The translations under genes and the position numbers were made by a program. Below, piece by piece: positions 37,779-46,569 of a stretch of DNA of 64,000 nt. The notes below the pieces were generated by a model. It was given only the letters and a program-made list of their open reading frames with translations. It made no database searches and had not been told where the DNA came from. Within the stretch, counting starts at the first letter, position 1. Each line of letters begins with the position of its first letter. Source of the DNA: Labedaea rhizosphaerae (GTDB taxonomy: Bacteria > Actinomycetota > Actinomycetes > Mycobacteriales > Pseudonocardiaceae); assembly GCF_004362825.1 (NCBI RefSeq), contig NZ_SNXZ01000003.1, forward strand, positions 658,784 through 722,783. Direction: 5' to 3'.

Positions 37779-38397
37779 AGATGATCCCGGTGCGCAGGGC
37801 GTAAGCGACGGCGTGCGCGCGGTTGCGCAGGTTCAGGCGGCTGGTCACCCCGTAGATCACGTTCTTCACGGTGCGCTCGGAGTAGCACAGCTTGGAGGCG
37901 ATCTCGGCGGTGTCCATGCCGTCGGCCATCAGCCGCAGCACGTCGATCTCGCGCGTGTTGAGCCCGGAGCCGTTCAGCCCGCGCGGGCCCAGCACCTCGC
38001 GTTGCATCTTCTCCACCTGCTTGAGCAGGTCGCCGAGCATCTTGCTCGGCAGCAGGCCACCGCCCGCCGCGACCGTCTTGATGCTGGCGATCAGCCGGTC
38101 ACCGGTCGCGGCGGCGCGGGGCAGCACCGCGGCCACCCGGCACTCGACGACGGTGAGCAGCTCCTTCTCGGACAGCTCGCCGATGATCAGCACGACCGGG
38201 ACGACCGCGGCGCCGGCCCACCGGCGCAGCGTGGCGAGGACGTCTGGAGTGATGCGATCGACTGCGAGCACGATCACGTCGGTGTCCAGCGGCGGACACG
38301 TCACCACCGTGGTCTCGGGCCGGGACTGGAGGTAGCTCGTGAGCCCCGCGCGGGTCAGGGGATCCGGGACCTGGACGGCAACCCGCGTGACACTCAT
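37777..38397 (-). CDS. LuxR-family regulator with degenerate receiver
   Basis: 206 residues. N-terminal receiver-like fold, but the acidic pair is replaced by VPDP, the phosphorylation Asp position reads AVDRITP, and the conserved Lys is VLPRAA, so phosphorylation is unlikely. C-terminus is a LuxR helix-turn-helix (LNTREIDVLRLMADGMDTAE, SERTVKNVIYGVTSRLNLR). Likely ligand- or partner-controlled. Divergent from the second giant regulator with a 160-base gap. Confidence 0.88.
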   Translation of the reverse strand: MSVTRVAVQVPDPLTRAGLTSYLQSRPETTVVTCPPLDTDVIVLAVDRITPDVLATLRRWAGAAVVPVVLIIGELSEKELLTVVECRVAAVLPRAAATGDRLIASIKTVAAGGGLLPSKMLGDLLKQVEKMQREVLGPRGLNGSGLNTREIDVLRLMADGMDTAEIASKLCYSERTVKNVIYGVTSRLNLRNRAHAVAYALRTGII

Positions 38398-38558
38398 TTT
38401 CGAACCTCCCCGAACACCATTGACCGGTTCAGAGAACAGTGTGCGTTCGGTGACCTACACAGAGACTCCAGGCACTCCGTTCGGACCTTCATTTCCGGGT
38501 AGCCCCATGGGTACGGTGGGTGCTCGCGCACTGGATCGGTACCGAAGGACCTGCGCAA

Positions 38559-41500
38559 ATGGCGGATGACGGGCACCAAGCGTCCTTACGCATCCGTGTC
38601 CTGGGGCCGGTGCGGGCGTGGCGCGGGGACACCGAACTCGACCTCGGGTCGGCCCGGCGCAAGGCCGTCTTCGCCGTGCTGGCGTTGCAGGCCGGGCACG
38701 CCGTGTCCAAGGCGCGGCTGGTCGCCGGGGTGTGGGGCGACGACCTGCCCGCGACCGTCGAAGGCAGCCTGCACACCTACGTCTCCGGGTTGCGCCGCGT
38801 GCTCGAGCCCGGCCGCTCCCGCTGGTCGGGGGGCGAGGTGCTGGTCTCGGCGGGCGACGGTTACGCGTTGCACGTGCGTCCGGAATGCCTTGACGTGCAC
38901 CGGTTCGAGCGGCTGCGGACCGAGGGCGCCTACGGCGAGGCGCTCGCGCTCTGGCACGGCACGGCGCTCGACGGCGTGAGCGGCCCGTACGCCCAAGCCC
39001 AGCGCGACCGGCTCGGCGAGCTGCGCATGCTCACCGTCGAGCAGCACGCCCAGGAGCTGCTCGCCCGCGGCCGCGCCGAGGAAGTGGTCGCCGACCTGGT
39101 CCCGCTGGCCGCCGAGCACCCGCGCCGGGAAACCCTGCACGGGCTGCTCATGCTGGCGTTGCGGCAAAGCGGGCGGCCCGAGGAGGCGCTGGCGGTCTAC
39201 GCGGCCATCAACGCGAGGCTCGGCGACGAGCTCGGCATCGAGCCCGGCGCGGCGCTGCGCCAGATCCGCGACCAGGTGAGCGACCGGATGAGCGACATCC
39301 CGGCCGTGGTCACGGCGCGCAAACCCGCCGGCCCCGACGTGGTGGCCGGGCGGCACCACGAGATCAGCGACCTGCGCCGGTACGTGCGTGCGCTGGCGGC
39401 CGGGCGCGGCGGCACCGTGTGGCTGGAGGGCGAGCCGGGCATCGGCAAGACGACCACCGTGTCCGCGGCGTTGGCGGAGGCACCGGTTCCCGTGCTGTGG
39501 GGCGCGGGCGACGAGCTGAACCGGCGCTTCGCCATGCGCACCATGCTCGAATGCCTCGGCGTGGACGCCCAGGCCGCCGACCCCCGGCGCGCGGCCGTTG
39601 CCGCCTCGCTGCGTGAGGACAGCTCCCCCACCCTGATCACCGAGCGGCTGCTCGCGCTCGTCGAGCAGTTGTGCGCCGACGGCCCGCTCGCCCTCGTCGT
39701 GGACGACCTGCACTGGGCCGACCCGGCCAGCCTGCTGCTGTGGCGGCGCCTGGCCGTGGCCACCCGGCGGCTGCCGTTGCTGCTCGTGGGCGTCAGCCGC
39801 CCGGCGCCCGCGCACGACGACTTCGCGCACGTGCGGTCGGCGGTGCTGGCCGCGGGCGCGGACCTCATCCGGCTCGACCCACTGGACGAGGACGCGGTCG
39901 CCGACCTCGCGCACGCGTGGTTCGGCGCCGAGCCCGGGGCGAGCCTGCTCGAGCTGGCCGAACGGGCCGCGGGCAATCCGCTCTACCTGCACGACGTGTT
40001 CACGGCGTTGCGCCGGCACGGGCTGGTCGAGATCGACGACGGCATCGCCGAGGTGCCCGAAGGTGCCGCCGACCAGCTGCCCCGCAACCTGGCCACGGCC
40101 GTGACCCGCCGGCTCGGCTTCCTCGGCGAGCCGGCCCGGGAGGTGTTGCGCTGGGCGGCGTTGCTCGGTACGGAGTTCGACCTCGCCGACCTGGCCGCCG
40201 TGCTCGGCAAGGCCGTGTCGGAGCTGCTCGGCGGGGTCGAGGAAGCGCTGGCCGCCGCCGTGCTGTGCGAGGCGGGCGAGCGCTTCGCGTTCCGGCATGC
40301 GTTGGTGCGCCAGGCTTTGTACGAAGCCATGCCCACGGCGGTCCGGCTCAGCCTGCACCGGCAGGCCGCCGAGACGCTGGACCGCGCGGGTGCCGCCCCG
40401 CACCGGGTCGCCGAGCAGTTGCTCGCCGCGCCGGTTCCGGTCGACGCGTGGGTGGCGCGCTGGCTGATCGCCAACGGCAACGCCGTCGCCGACCGCGATC
40501 CGGACGCGGCCGTCCGGCTGCTGGAACGGGCCGTGACGGAGCCCGCCGTCCCGCGCGACGCGCGCGAGGACCTGACCGCGCGGCTGGCCCGCACCCGGTT
40601 CTGGCTCGGCGGCCGACCCGAACCGGAGGCCCGCGCGGTGCTGGAGATGACCGCGGATCCGGGTCGGGCGGCGGAAATGCGGCTGATCCTGGCCTACCTC
40701 GACTACCACCGCGGCGACGTGACCGGCGCGCTCGCCGCGTTGCGCGAGGCCGTCGCCGACCCGACGATGCCCGAACGCTGGCGCGCCCGGCACCAGTCGC
40801 TGCAAGCCATGATCGAACGGCTGGGGCTCGACGACCTCCCGCTCGCCGAGGCCACCGCGACCGACGCGCTGGCCAAGGCTCGCGCCGCGGACGACCCGTG
40901 GGCCGCCGCGCATGCCTTGCAGGACTTGTGGCAGATCGAATCGGTGCAGCGCGCACACGAAGCCGCACTGGTGCATGTGGACGGTGCGCTGGAGGCCGTG
41001 CGGGGCGAGCCCGATCTCGGTGACCTCCAGCTTTCGTTGCTGGACAACAAGGTCTTCACGCTGCAGAACCTCGACCGGCTCGACGAGGCGACCGCGACCC
41101 TGACCATGGCGCAGGACCTGATCTCCCGGCGCGGGCTCGACGGCGGCATGCACATCCCGGCCGCGGTGCACTGGTACTGGCTCGGCCGCTGGGACGACGC
41201 GATGACCGAGCTGGACGCGGTCGTGCGCGACAGCCCGGAGATCACCTTCTACGGGTTGCGCCAGCGTGGCGCGATCCTGTTGCTGCACGGTGTTTCCGCG
41301 TTGATCGCCGGGCTGCGCGGGGACGGGGCGCAGCTGGCCGCGCACCTGCGCGACGCCGAGGAGTACCCGCTGGCCAGCGTGGAGGACCGCGAGCACTGCG
41401 ACTTCCTGCTCGCCGCCGCGGCAATCGCGGCCGAGCAGCACGACCGGCCGGATGAGGCGTTGCGGGTGCTGGCGCCCACGCTGAACCCGAAGTACGCGCG

Positions 41501-42104
41501 GATGATGTTGCGCCACCAGTGGTTGCCGGTCGTGGTGCGCCTGGCGTTGACCGTGGGCGACCGGGAGACCGCGCGGCAGGCGCTCGAGGTGTGCGAGTCG
41601 GAGCGGGCGATGGAGGCCGTGCCCGCGCGTGCGGCGAACGCGACCGACTGGTGCCGCGGGCTCGTGGACGGCGACGGCGAACTGGTGCTGGCCGTGGCCG
41701 GCCGGTTCGGCACGGCCGGGCGGCGGGTGGAGCAGGCGCTGGCGTTGGAGGACGCGGCCGTGCTGCTGGCCCGTGGCGGTTCGGGCGAGCGGGCGCGGGC
41801 GACGTTCGCGACGTGCGTCGCGCGGTACTCGGAGCTCGGCGCGTCGTGGTGCGTCCGTCGGGCCGAGAGCCGGCTCTTGCCGTTCGGCATCGACCGGACG
41901 CAGGCCGTCGCTGGGGCGCGGCTCTCGCCGGTGCAGCTGCGGATCGCCGAGCTCGTCGCCGACGGCTGGCCGACCACCGACATCGCCGCGCAGCTGATGC
42001 TGTCGCGCTCGAGCGTCGAGACCCACGTCGCCCGGCTGGTCGACCGGCTCAAGGTGAGCTCACGACTCGGTATCACCCGGGAAGCAATCGAGCGAAACCT
42101 GTAA
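38559..42104 (+). CDS. SARP-STAND-LuxR giant regulator (paralogue)
   Basis: 1181 residues. SARP winged helix (about 8-98), BTAD (about 100-250), AAA/STAND with Walker A EGEPGIGKTTTV near 288 and Walker B VVDDLHWADPA near 376, TPRs (about 660-1060), and a C-terminal LuxR helix-turn-helix (about 1123-1176: LRIAELVADGWPTTDIAAQ, SSVETHVARLVDRL). Shares segments such as LDNK.FTLQNLDRL with the gene at 32,831, so the two arose by duplication. ATG 38559 has GAAGGA nine bases upstream. Confidence 0.9.
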   Translation: MADDGHQASLRIRVLGPVRAWRGDTELDLGSARRKAVFAVLALQAGHAVSKARLVAGVWGDDLPATVEGSLHTYVSGLRRVLEPGRSRWSGGEVLVSAGDGYALHVRPECLDVHRFERLRTEGAYGEALALWHGTALDGVSGPYAQAQRDRLGELRMLTVEQHAQELLARGRAEEVVADLVPLAAEHPRRETLHGLLMLALRQSGRPEEALAVYAAINARLGDELGIEPGAALRQIRDQVSDRMSDIPAVVTARKPAGPDVVAGRHHEISDLRRYVRALAAGRGGTVWLEGEPGIGKTTTVSAALAEAPVPVLWGAGDELNRRFAMRTMLECLGVDAQAADPRRAAVAASLREDSSPTLITERLLALVEQLCADGPLALVVDDLHWADPASLLLWRRLAVATRRLPLLLVGVSRPAPAHDDFAHVRSAVLAAGADLIRLDPLDEDAVADLAHAWFGAEPGASLLELAERAAGNPLYLHDVFTALRRHGLVEIDDGIAEVPEGAADQLPRNLATAVTRRLGFLGEPAREVLRWAALLGTEFDLADLAAVLGKAVSELLGGVEEALAAAVLCEAGERFAFRHALVRQALYEAMPTAVRLSLHRQAAETLDRAGAAPHRVAEQLLAAPVPVDAWVARWLIANGNAVADRDPDAAVRLLERAVTEPAVPRDAREDLTARLARTRFWLGGRPEPEARAVLEMTADPGRAAEMRLILAYLDYHRGDVTGALAALREAVADPTMPERWRARHQSLQAMIERLGLDDLPLAEATATDALAKARAADDPWAAAHALQDLWQIESVQRAHEAALVHVDGALEAVRGEPDLGDLQLSLLDNKVFTLQNLDRLDEATATLTMAQDLISRRGLDGGMHIPAAVHWYWLGRWDDAMTELDAVVRDSPEITFYGLRQRGAILLLHGVSALIAGLRGDGAQLAAHLRDAEEYPLASVEDREHCDFLLAAAAIAAEQHDRPDEALRVLAPTLNPKYARMMLRHQWLPVVVRLALTVGDRETARQALEVCESERAMEAVPARAANATDWCRGLVDGDGELVLAVAGRFGTAGRRVEQALALEDAAVLLARGGSGERARATFATCVARYSELGASWCVRRAESRLLPFGIDRTQAVAGARLSPVQLRIAELVADGWPTTDIAAQLMLSRSSVETHVARLVDRLKVSSRLGITREAIERNL

Positions 42105-42226
42105 CACGGCCACCACTTACCGCGATAGGACGCTTTCTGACCTGCGGTGACGCTCTACTCCGCTTGATCGAAAAAGATGACCCAGGATCACCTGGCTAGA
42201 GGAATCGACCGCGTCCGGATGGCACC

Positions 42227-42232
42227 TAGCCT
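42227..42232 (+). promoter_or_regulatory. Putative -10 of a leaderless HAD transcript
   Basis: TAGCCT ends six bases before the GTG at 42239 with no ribosome site, the spacing of leaderless actinobacterial messages. Confidence 0.45.
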
Positions 42233-42238
42233 CTCGGG

Positions 42239-43057
42239 GTGCCTTCCCCGTTCGCCCCGCGCCCGGCGACCCCCGCGCCGACCGCCACCGCTCAAGCACG
42301 TCCGTGCCCGCTGCTGTCCGGGCTGCCCGCCCTGAACGCGGTGTGCCTGGACATCGACGACACCTTGATCGACTTCACCGCGTCGGCCCGCACCGCCCTG
42401 CACGGCATGATCGGCCGCGACGACCTGTGGCCGCGGTGGCAGCAGCTGACCGACGAGTTCGTCCGGCGCGTCGTGGCGGGCGACCTCGACTACCAGCAGA
42501 TGCGCTGCGCACGCACCAAGGCGTTCTTCGCCGACCTCGGCAACCACCTCGCCGACGACGAGGTGGACGCGATGGAGCAGCGCCGGCTCTCGGAGATGAA
42601 CCGCGCCTGGACGCTGTTCGAGGACGCGCTGCCGTGCCTGGACTGGCTGCGGGCGGCCGGGCTCGCGATCGCCGCGGTCACCAACGCCTCCGGCCCGCAC
42701 CAGCACGCCAAGCTCGCCGACACCGGCCTCACCCGCTTCTTCGACGCCGTGCTCATCGCCGGCGAGTGCGGTGTCGCCAAGCCCGACCCCGGCATCTTCC
42801 ACGCGGCGTGCGCGCAACTGGGCACGACCCCCGCGACCACCGCCCACGTCGGCGACCGGTGCGATGTGGACGCCCACGGCGCGCGCAACGCCGGTCTGCA
42901 CGGCATCTGGCTCGACCGCAGCGGCGCCGGCGTCGCGACCGCACGCGCCGAGGGACTGCTCGCCATCACCGGGCTCGACGAACTGCCCGAACTGCTGGTC
43001 AGCGAGTACCGCCTCGGTCCGGCCGGGGGCGCGTCACCCGTGCCCGCACCCCGCTGA
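42239..43057 (+). CDS. HAD-family hydrolase
   Basis: 272 residues. HAD motifs: I CLDIDDTLIDF (nucleophile Asp), II VTNASGP, III lysine in GVAKPDP, IV VGDRCDVD. A helical cap lies between I and II, so the substrate is probably a small phosphate ester. A Pro/Ala-rich N-terminal leader precedes the domain. GTG 42239 is accepted because a -10 stands right before it. The two tRNA genes follow. Confidence 0.9.
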   Translation: MPSPFAPRPATPAPTATAQARPCPLLSGLPALNAVCLDIDDTLIDFTASARTALHGMIGRDDLWPRWQQLTDEFVRRVVAGDLDYQQMRCARTKAFFADLGNHLADDEVDAMEQRRLSEMNRAWTLFEDALPCLDWLRAAGLAIAAVTNASGPHQHAKLADTGLTRFFDAVLIAGECGVAKPDPGIFHAACAQLGTTPATTAHVGDRCDVDAHGARNAGLHGIWLDRSGAGVATARAEGLLAITGLDELPELLVSEYRLGPAGGASPVPAPR

Positions 43058-43160
43058 GACCCCGCTGAAACGCCGCTGTCCGCGGTGGTCTACTATCTTC
43101 TCCCGGCAGCCGATACGGCGTTTCGGAGCCCATCCGAAGGCGTCAAAGCGGTGAAGCCAT

Positions 43161-43232
43161 TGGGGTATGGTGTAATTGGCAGCACGACTGATTCTGGTTC
43201 AGTTAGTCTAGGTTCGAGTCCTGGTACCCCAG
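43161..43232 (+). tRNA. tRNA-Gln (CTG anticodon)
   Basis: 72 bases. Acceptor TGGGGTA/TACCCCA, D-arm GTGT/GCAC, anticodon stem ACTGA/TCAGT with loop TTCTGGT (anticodon CTG, reads CAG), T-arm CTAGG/CCTGG with TTCGAGT. No encoded CCA. Confidence 0.95.
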
Positions 43233-43275
43233 CGGAGCAGCCAAGCTTCTAGGTTGTAAGGTTTGCTCTGGTCGC

Positions 43276-43348
43276 GGCCCCGTCGTCTAGCGGCCTAGGA
43301 CGCCGCCCTCTCAAGGCGGTAGCGCGGGTTCAAATCCCGTCGGGGCTA
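43276..43348 (+). tRNA. tRNA-Glu (CTC anticodon)
   Basis: 73 bases. Acceptor GGCCCCG/CGGGGCT with a G-T first pair, anticodon stem CCGCC/GGCGG with loop CTCTCAA (anticodon CTC, reads GAG), T-arm with GTTCAAATC. Paired with tRNA-Gln 43 bases upstream. Confidence 0.95.
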
Positions 43349-43363
43349 CGGAAAGTCCCTGGG

Positions 43364-43398
43364 AGCCCCCTGTCTGCGGAACGCGCAGACGGGGGGCT
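43364..43398 (+). terminator. Terminator after tRNA-Glu
   Basis: AGCCCCCTGTCTGCG (43364-43378) pairs with CGCAGACGGGGGGCT (43384-43398) and is followed by TT. Its right arm is also the start of the 135-bp repeat unit. Confidence 0.75.
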
Positions 43399-43790
43399 TT
43401 CCGGTGTTTTCTGGGGGCCAAGCCCCCAGGCCCCCGGCCGGAGGGCTTCGCCCCCGGACCCCCATCAGCGGGCCGGGGAGTACCCATGCGACCTGTCGCA
43501 TGGGCTCAACGTCGAACGCCGCAGACAGGAGCTCTCCGGTGTTTTCCGGAGACCAAGCCCCAGGCCCCCGGCCGGAGGGCTTCGCCCCCGGACCCCCATC
43601 GGGCGGGCCGGGAAGAGCCCGTGTGACGTGTCGCATGGACTCAACGTCGAACGCGCAGACAGGGAGCTCTCCGGTGTTTCCTGCGGGCCAAGCCCCCAGG
43701 CCCCCGGCCGGCGGGCTTCGCCCCCGGACCCCCACCGGGCGGGCCGGGGAGGGCCTGTGCGACGCGCCACTCGAGTCGCTCCGGCGAGCG
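43384..43790. repeat. Three tandem 135-bp GC-rich repeats
   Basis: Three head-to-tail units of about 135 bases. Anchors: CCGGTGTTT at 43401, 43536 and 43671 (exact 135 pitch), CGCAGAC at 43384, 43520 and 43654, and a core GGCCCCCGGCCGG with GGGCTTCGCCCCCGGACCCCC in each. Since 135 is divisible by three both strands show long open frames with 45-residue repeats, but composition is not protein-like. The first unit begins at the right arm of the tRNA terminator. Confidence 0.88.
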
Positions 43791-43981
43791 GGGCGCGTCC
43801 ACAAGGTGCAGACCGGCGGGCGGTGGCGCGTGTAGTGTCGGTGTTACCGAGAGCACCTCGCACGCCGGCTGTTGCGTCGGCGTCGTCCTCGGCGCATGCC
43901 CACCACCAGTCGCCAGGCGACCGGAGACGGGAGCACCGGCATGATGTCGGGCTCGCACGCCGACCCCCACCGCAGGACGCA

Positions 43982-44131
43982 GTGAACTCACTGCGGCTCA
44001 AGCCGAACGACCCGCACACGGATTCGTCGACGGCCGCACGTGGTGGCAGTGGTCCAGTGTCCGAATCGGACGGACGGCTGCTCACGTTGTCCGTGGTGCG
44101 CAAGAAGTCCCGCAGCGGACCGACCGGCTGA
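43982..44131 (+). CDS. Possible small protein (49 residues)
   Basis: GTG with AGGA four bases upstream; 49 residues, rich in Ser, Gly, Arg and Thr, ending in a basic segment (VVRKKSRSGPTG). No family recognised. It lies between the tandem repeats and the slipin. Only weak support; could be chance. Confidence 0.3.
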   Translation: MNSLRLKPNDPHTDSSTAARGGSGPVSESDGRLLTLSVVRKKSRSGPTG

Positions 44132-44227
44132 CACCCTGACCGTCTCGGGCATGCGGCCCCGGACGCGCACCCGGCGCCGATAGCAGCGGTCGCCTCCCTC
44201 TCCCCCTATGTCCCGTTTGGACACATC

Positions 44228-45082
44228 ATGGTTGTTCTCCTCGTCATCGCCTTGGCAGCACTGATCCTGCTGGCGTCCGCCGTCCGTCTGGTGCAGCAGT
44301 ACGAGAAGGGAGTCGTGTTGCGCTTCGGTCGGCTGCTACCGGACATCCGGCAACCCGGGCTGCGGCTGATCATCCCGATCGCCGACCGGATGCGGAAGGT
44401 CTCGATGCAGACCATCGTCATGCCGATCCCCGCGCAGGGCGCCATCACGAAGGACAATGTGACGCTCACGGTCGACGCGGTGGTCTACTACCGCGTGATC
44501 GACCCGGTCCGGGCCATCATCAACGTCCAGCACTACCCGACGGCCGTCTCGCAGGTCGCGCAGACCTCACTGCGGTCGGTGATCGGCCGCGCCGACCTGG
44601 ACACCCTGCTGTCGGACCGGGACCAGATCAACGCCGAGTTGCAGGCCGTCATCGACACACCCACCGAAGGACCGTGGGGTCTGCACATCGACCGCGTCGA
44701 GGTCAAAGACGTGTCGCTGCCCGAAGGCATGAAACGCTCGATGTCACGGCAGGCCGAAGCGGAGCGGGAACGCCGGGCGCGGGTCATCGCCGCCGACGGT
44801 GAGTTCCAGGCGTCGGCCAAGCTCGCCGACGCGGCCCGCGCGATGGCCGACACCCCAGGAGCCCTGCAACTGCGCTTGCTGCAGACAGTGGTCGACGTCG
44901 CCGCGGAGAAGAACAGCACCCTCGTCATGCCGTTCCCGGTCGAACTGCTGCGCTTCTTCGAGCACGCAACGCAGACCACCGGGGAGACCACTTCGGCGGA
45001 AACCAACGGTCACGCGAAGGATGTCGTGCTGAGCGCCGGCACCGTCGCCGCGCTCGACGCGATCGCAGACGGCAAGCACTGA
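44228..45082 (+). CDS. Slipin / SPFH (band 7) membrane protein
   Basis: 284 residues. One N-terminal membrane helix (about 1-22), then the SPFH domain: QQYEKGVVLRFGRLLPD, GLRLIIPIADRM, TVDAVVYYRVIDP, and a coiled-coil rich in E/R (RQAEAERERRARVIAADGE). Slipins form oligomeric scaffolds at the inner membrane face and are often partners of NfeD proteases, none of which is seen here. Ends in a remarkable perfect 23-bp inverted repeat. Confidence 0.93.
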   Translation: MVVLLVIALAALILLASAVRLVQQYEKGVVLRFGRLLPDIRQPGLRLIIPIADRMRKVSMQTIVMPIPAQGAITKDNVTLTVDAVVYYRVIDPVRAIINVQHYPTAVSQVAQTSLRSVIGRADLDTLLSDRDQINAELQAVIDTPTEGPWGLHIDRVEVKDVSLPEGMKRSMSRQAEAERERRARVIAADGEFQASAKLADAARAMADTPGALQLRLLQTVVDVAAEKNSTLVMPFPVELLRFFEHATQTTGETTSAETNGHAKDVVLSAGTVAALDAIADGKH

Positions 45083-45085
45083 GCC

Positions 45086-45147
45086 GACGAGCTGACGGCC
45101 GACCTGCCTCACCACAGACTGCGCGGCAGGTCGGCCGTCAGCTCGTC
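45086..45147. terminator. Perfect 23-bp inverted repeat between slipin and DUF1707
   Basis: Arms 45086-45108 and 45125-45147 are identical over 23 bases in opposite sense, with a 16-base loop. The right arm is inside the DUF1707 coding region (codons for DELTADLP). Position between convergent genes suggests a bidirectional terminator made from a copied coding end. Confidence 0.8.
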
Positions 45148-45294
45148 CAGTTCACCACGAGTCCGGGCCCGATGGGCCGCCCCAACGCGTTCCTCGAACT
45201 CCGCCAAGGAGATCCTGCCTTCACCCACCGCGTGCTCGAGGCGCTGCACGGCCGCCGCGCGCTCGGCATCCGAAGCGCGTAGTTCCCGGTGCAT
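45109..45294 (-). CDS. DUF1707 (SHOCT-like) protein
   Basis: 61 residues from an ATG with GAGGTG upstream. The DUF1707 pattern LRASDAERAAAVQRLEHAV, GRISLAEFEERV, then ARTRGELDELTADLP is complete. These short helical domains often sit at the start of larger membrane proteins; here it stands alone. Function unknown. Confidence 0.88.
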   Translation of the reverse strand: MHRELRASDAERAAAVQRLEHAVGEGRISLAEFEERVGAAHRARTRGELDELTADLPRSLW

Positions 45295-45900
45295 GGTCAC
45301 CACCTCGATCATTCGACGGCAGGCGGATCGATCCTGCGCACCACGCTGTCCATAGTGGACAAAATGACTACGCGGCGCGATAGCGGCTTCGCGCCGAGTT
45401 CCTCGTGTTGCCGCCACGGCGAGGAGCGGGCCGGACGACGGCGGCGGACGGCACTTCGTCCCGCTCGGTGCCCGGCGTCAGGGGCGGCTCCAGGAAGAGA
45501 ACTCGGCGGATCGGCGGGTGACCGGAGGACGGGTGTCGCTCCGGTGCACTGAGGGGATGGCTGAACTGCACGACGGTGGACGGTCTTGTGGCGATGACGA
45601 AGTTCCCTTCGAAGATTGTTGATCCTTCGCCTTGATCGGCGGAGGGCGGGGCTCGGCCTGTTCGGACAGCTCGATCGCTGCATTGGAACGCCGCGCGCGC
45701 AGAACGTGTGCACGCCAGTGGCCCTGACTGCTTCCCACGGTACACCCCACAGCTTGTTCCGCTGGTGGCACCACCGAGAACTCGTTCACCCGGCACCAGC
45801 CCATCGACCGCGATCGCAGTGGCCTGGCACCGCGGACACGATTTCCGTTGTACGAACGCCAGTCCGATCAGGACATTGTCCTGCCGCTCCACCCGACCCG
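45295..45900. other. Gap without a supported gene
   Basis: 606 bases between DUF1707 and DUF5994. Short open frames exist on both strands; one minus frame (about 45,370-45,880) shows a possible CPRC pair, but codon use is erratic and no start or family is convincing. A patch near 45,600 is lower in GC. Perhaps the remains of a lost gene. Confidence 0.35.
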
Positions 45901-46425
45901 CTACCGGGCGTGCGAGCCGGCCGGGCCGCCATCGCTTTCCCGCCGGTCCGACGCTGGGTCGTCGGTCGCGCGCGCCACCGGCGGGCCGGGCTCGATGCCC
46001 ATCGCCGCGAGGATGTCCGCGCCGCGCGGGACCACACCGGGGCGCGCGGCCCTCGTCATCGCCTCGTCCGCCGCCCGCGCGGGCGCGGTCGGCGGGATGA
46101 CCAGCAGCGTGAGACGTTGCCGGTCGGGTCCGGAGAGGTAGAGCAGCGCCGGGTCCTGCAAGGCGAAACCGTCCAGCCGGACGGTGTGCCCGTCCGCCTT
46201 CATCAGCCGTGGCGCGGGTTCCCAGACCTGATCGGCGTAGGCGACCCGGGCGAGGTACCGCAGCCGGGTGGCCACCTGGCCGGACAGCACCCGAAGTTCC
46301 GCGACGAGGTCGAGCGACCGCGGCCACCACGCGCCGTCGACCGTGCCCGTCACCGGGGCGACCGGCTTCCACCGCAGTCGCGGATCAGCGGAGTCGTTGG
46401 TCACGAAATGGTGCGAGACCGACAT
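45901..46425 (-). CDS. DUF5994 family protein
   Basis: 174 residues from ATG 46425 with GGAG ten bases upstream; a TTG at 46527 could lengthen it. Family pattern: RLRWKPVAP, DGAWWPRSLDLVAEL, VWEPAPRLMKADGHTV and RQRLTLLVIPPTAP. Soluble, function unknown. On the same strand as the ATP-grasp gene upstream, perhaps co-transcribed. Confidence 0.75.
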   Translation of the reverse strand: MSVSHHFVTNDSADPRLRWKPVAPVTGTVDGAWWPRSLDLVAELRVLSGQVATRLRYLARVAYADQVWEPAPRLMKADGHTVRLDGFALQDPALLYLSGPDRQRLTLLVIPPTAPARAADEAMTRAARPGVVPRGADILAAMGIEPGPPVARATDDPASDRRESDGGPAGSHAR

Positions 46426-46569
46426 CGTGTCGGCGCTCCAGTCCCCGGACGACCGGCGTCCAGCCCACAGTGCCGAGGACGGCACCCACTCGACCGCAGG
46501 CGCACGGAGTGCTCCCGGCACCGTCAACTCTACGCGTGCGCGGGGCCGTCACGAGCGCCCGAGCTCGCC

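Noticed and set aside
43161-43348. Integrated element attached to the tRNA genes
   Set aside because: No integrase, and no second copy of the tRNA 3' end was seen downstream.
43349-43790. CRISPR array at the tandem repeats
   Set aside because: Units are contiguous 135-bp copies without short repeats and unique spacers, and no cas genes are near.
43346-43835. Repeat proteins on either strand of the 135-bp repeats
   Set aside because: Open only because 135 is a multiple of three; Pro/Gly/Arg bias, no start context, and terminator sequence at one end argue for non-coding DNA.
45309-45880. Minus-strand gene between DUF1707 and DUF5994
   Set aside because: Several frames are open but none has start context, family similarity or stable codon use.
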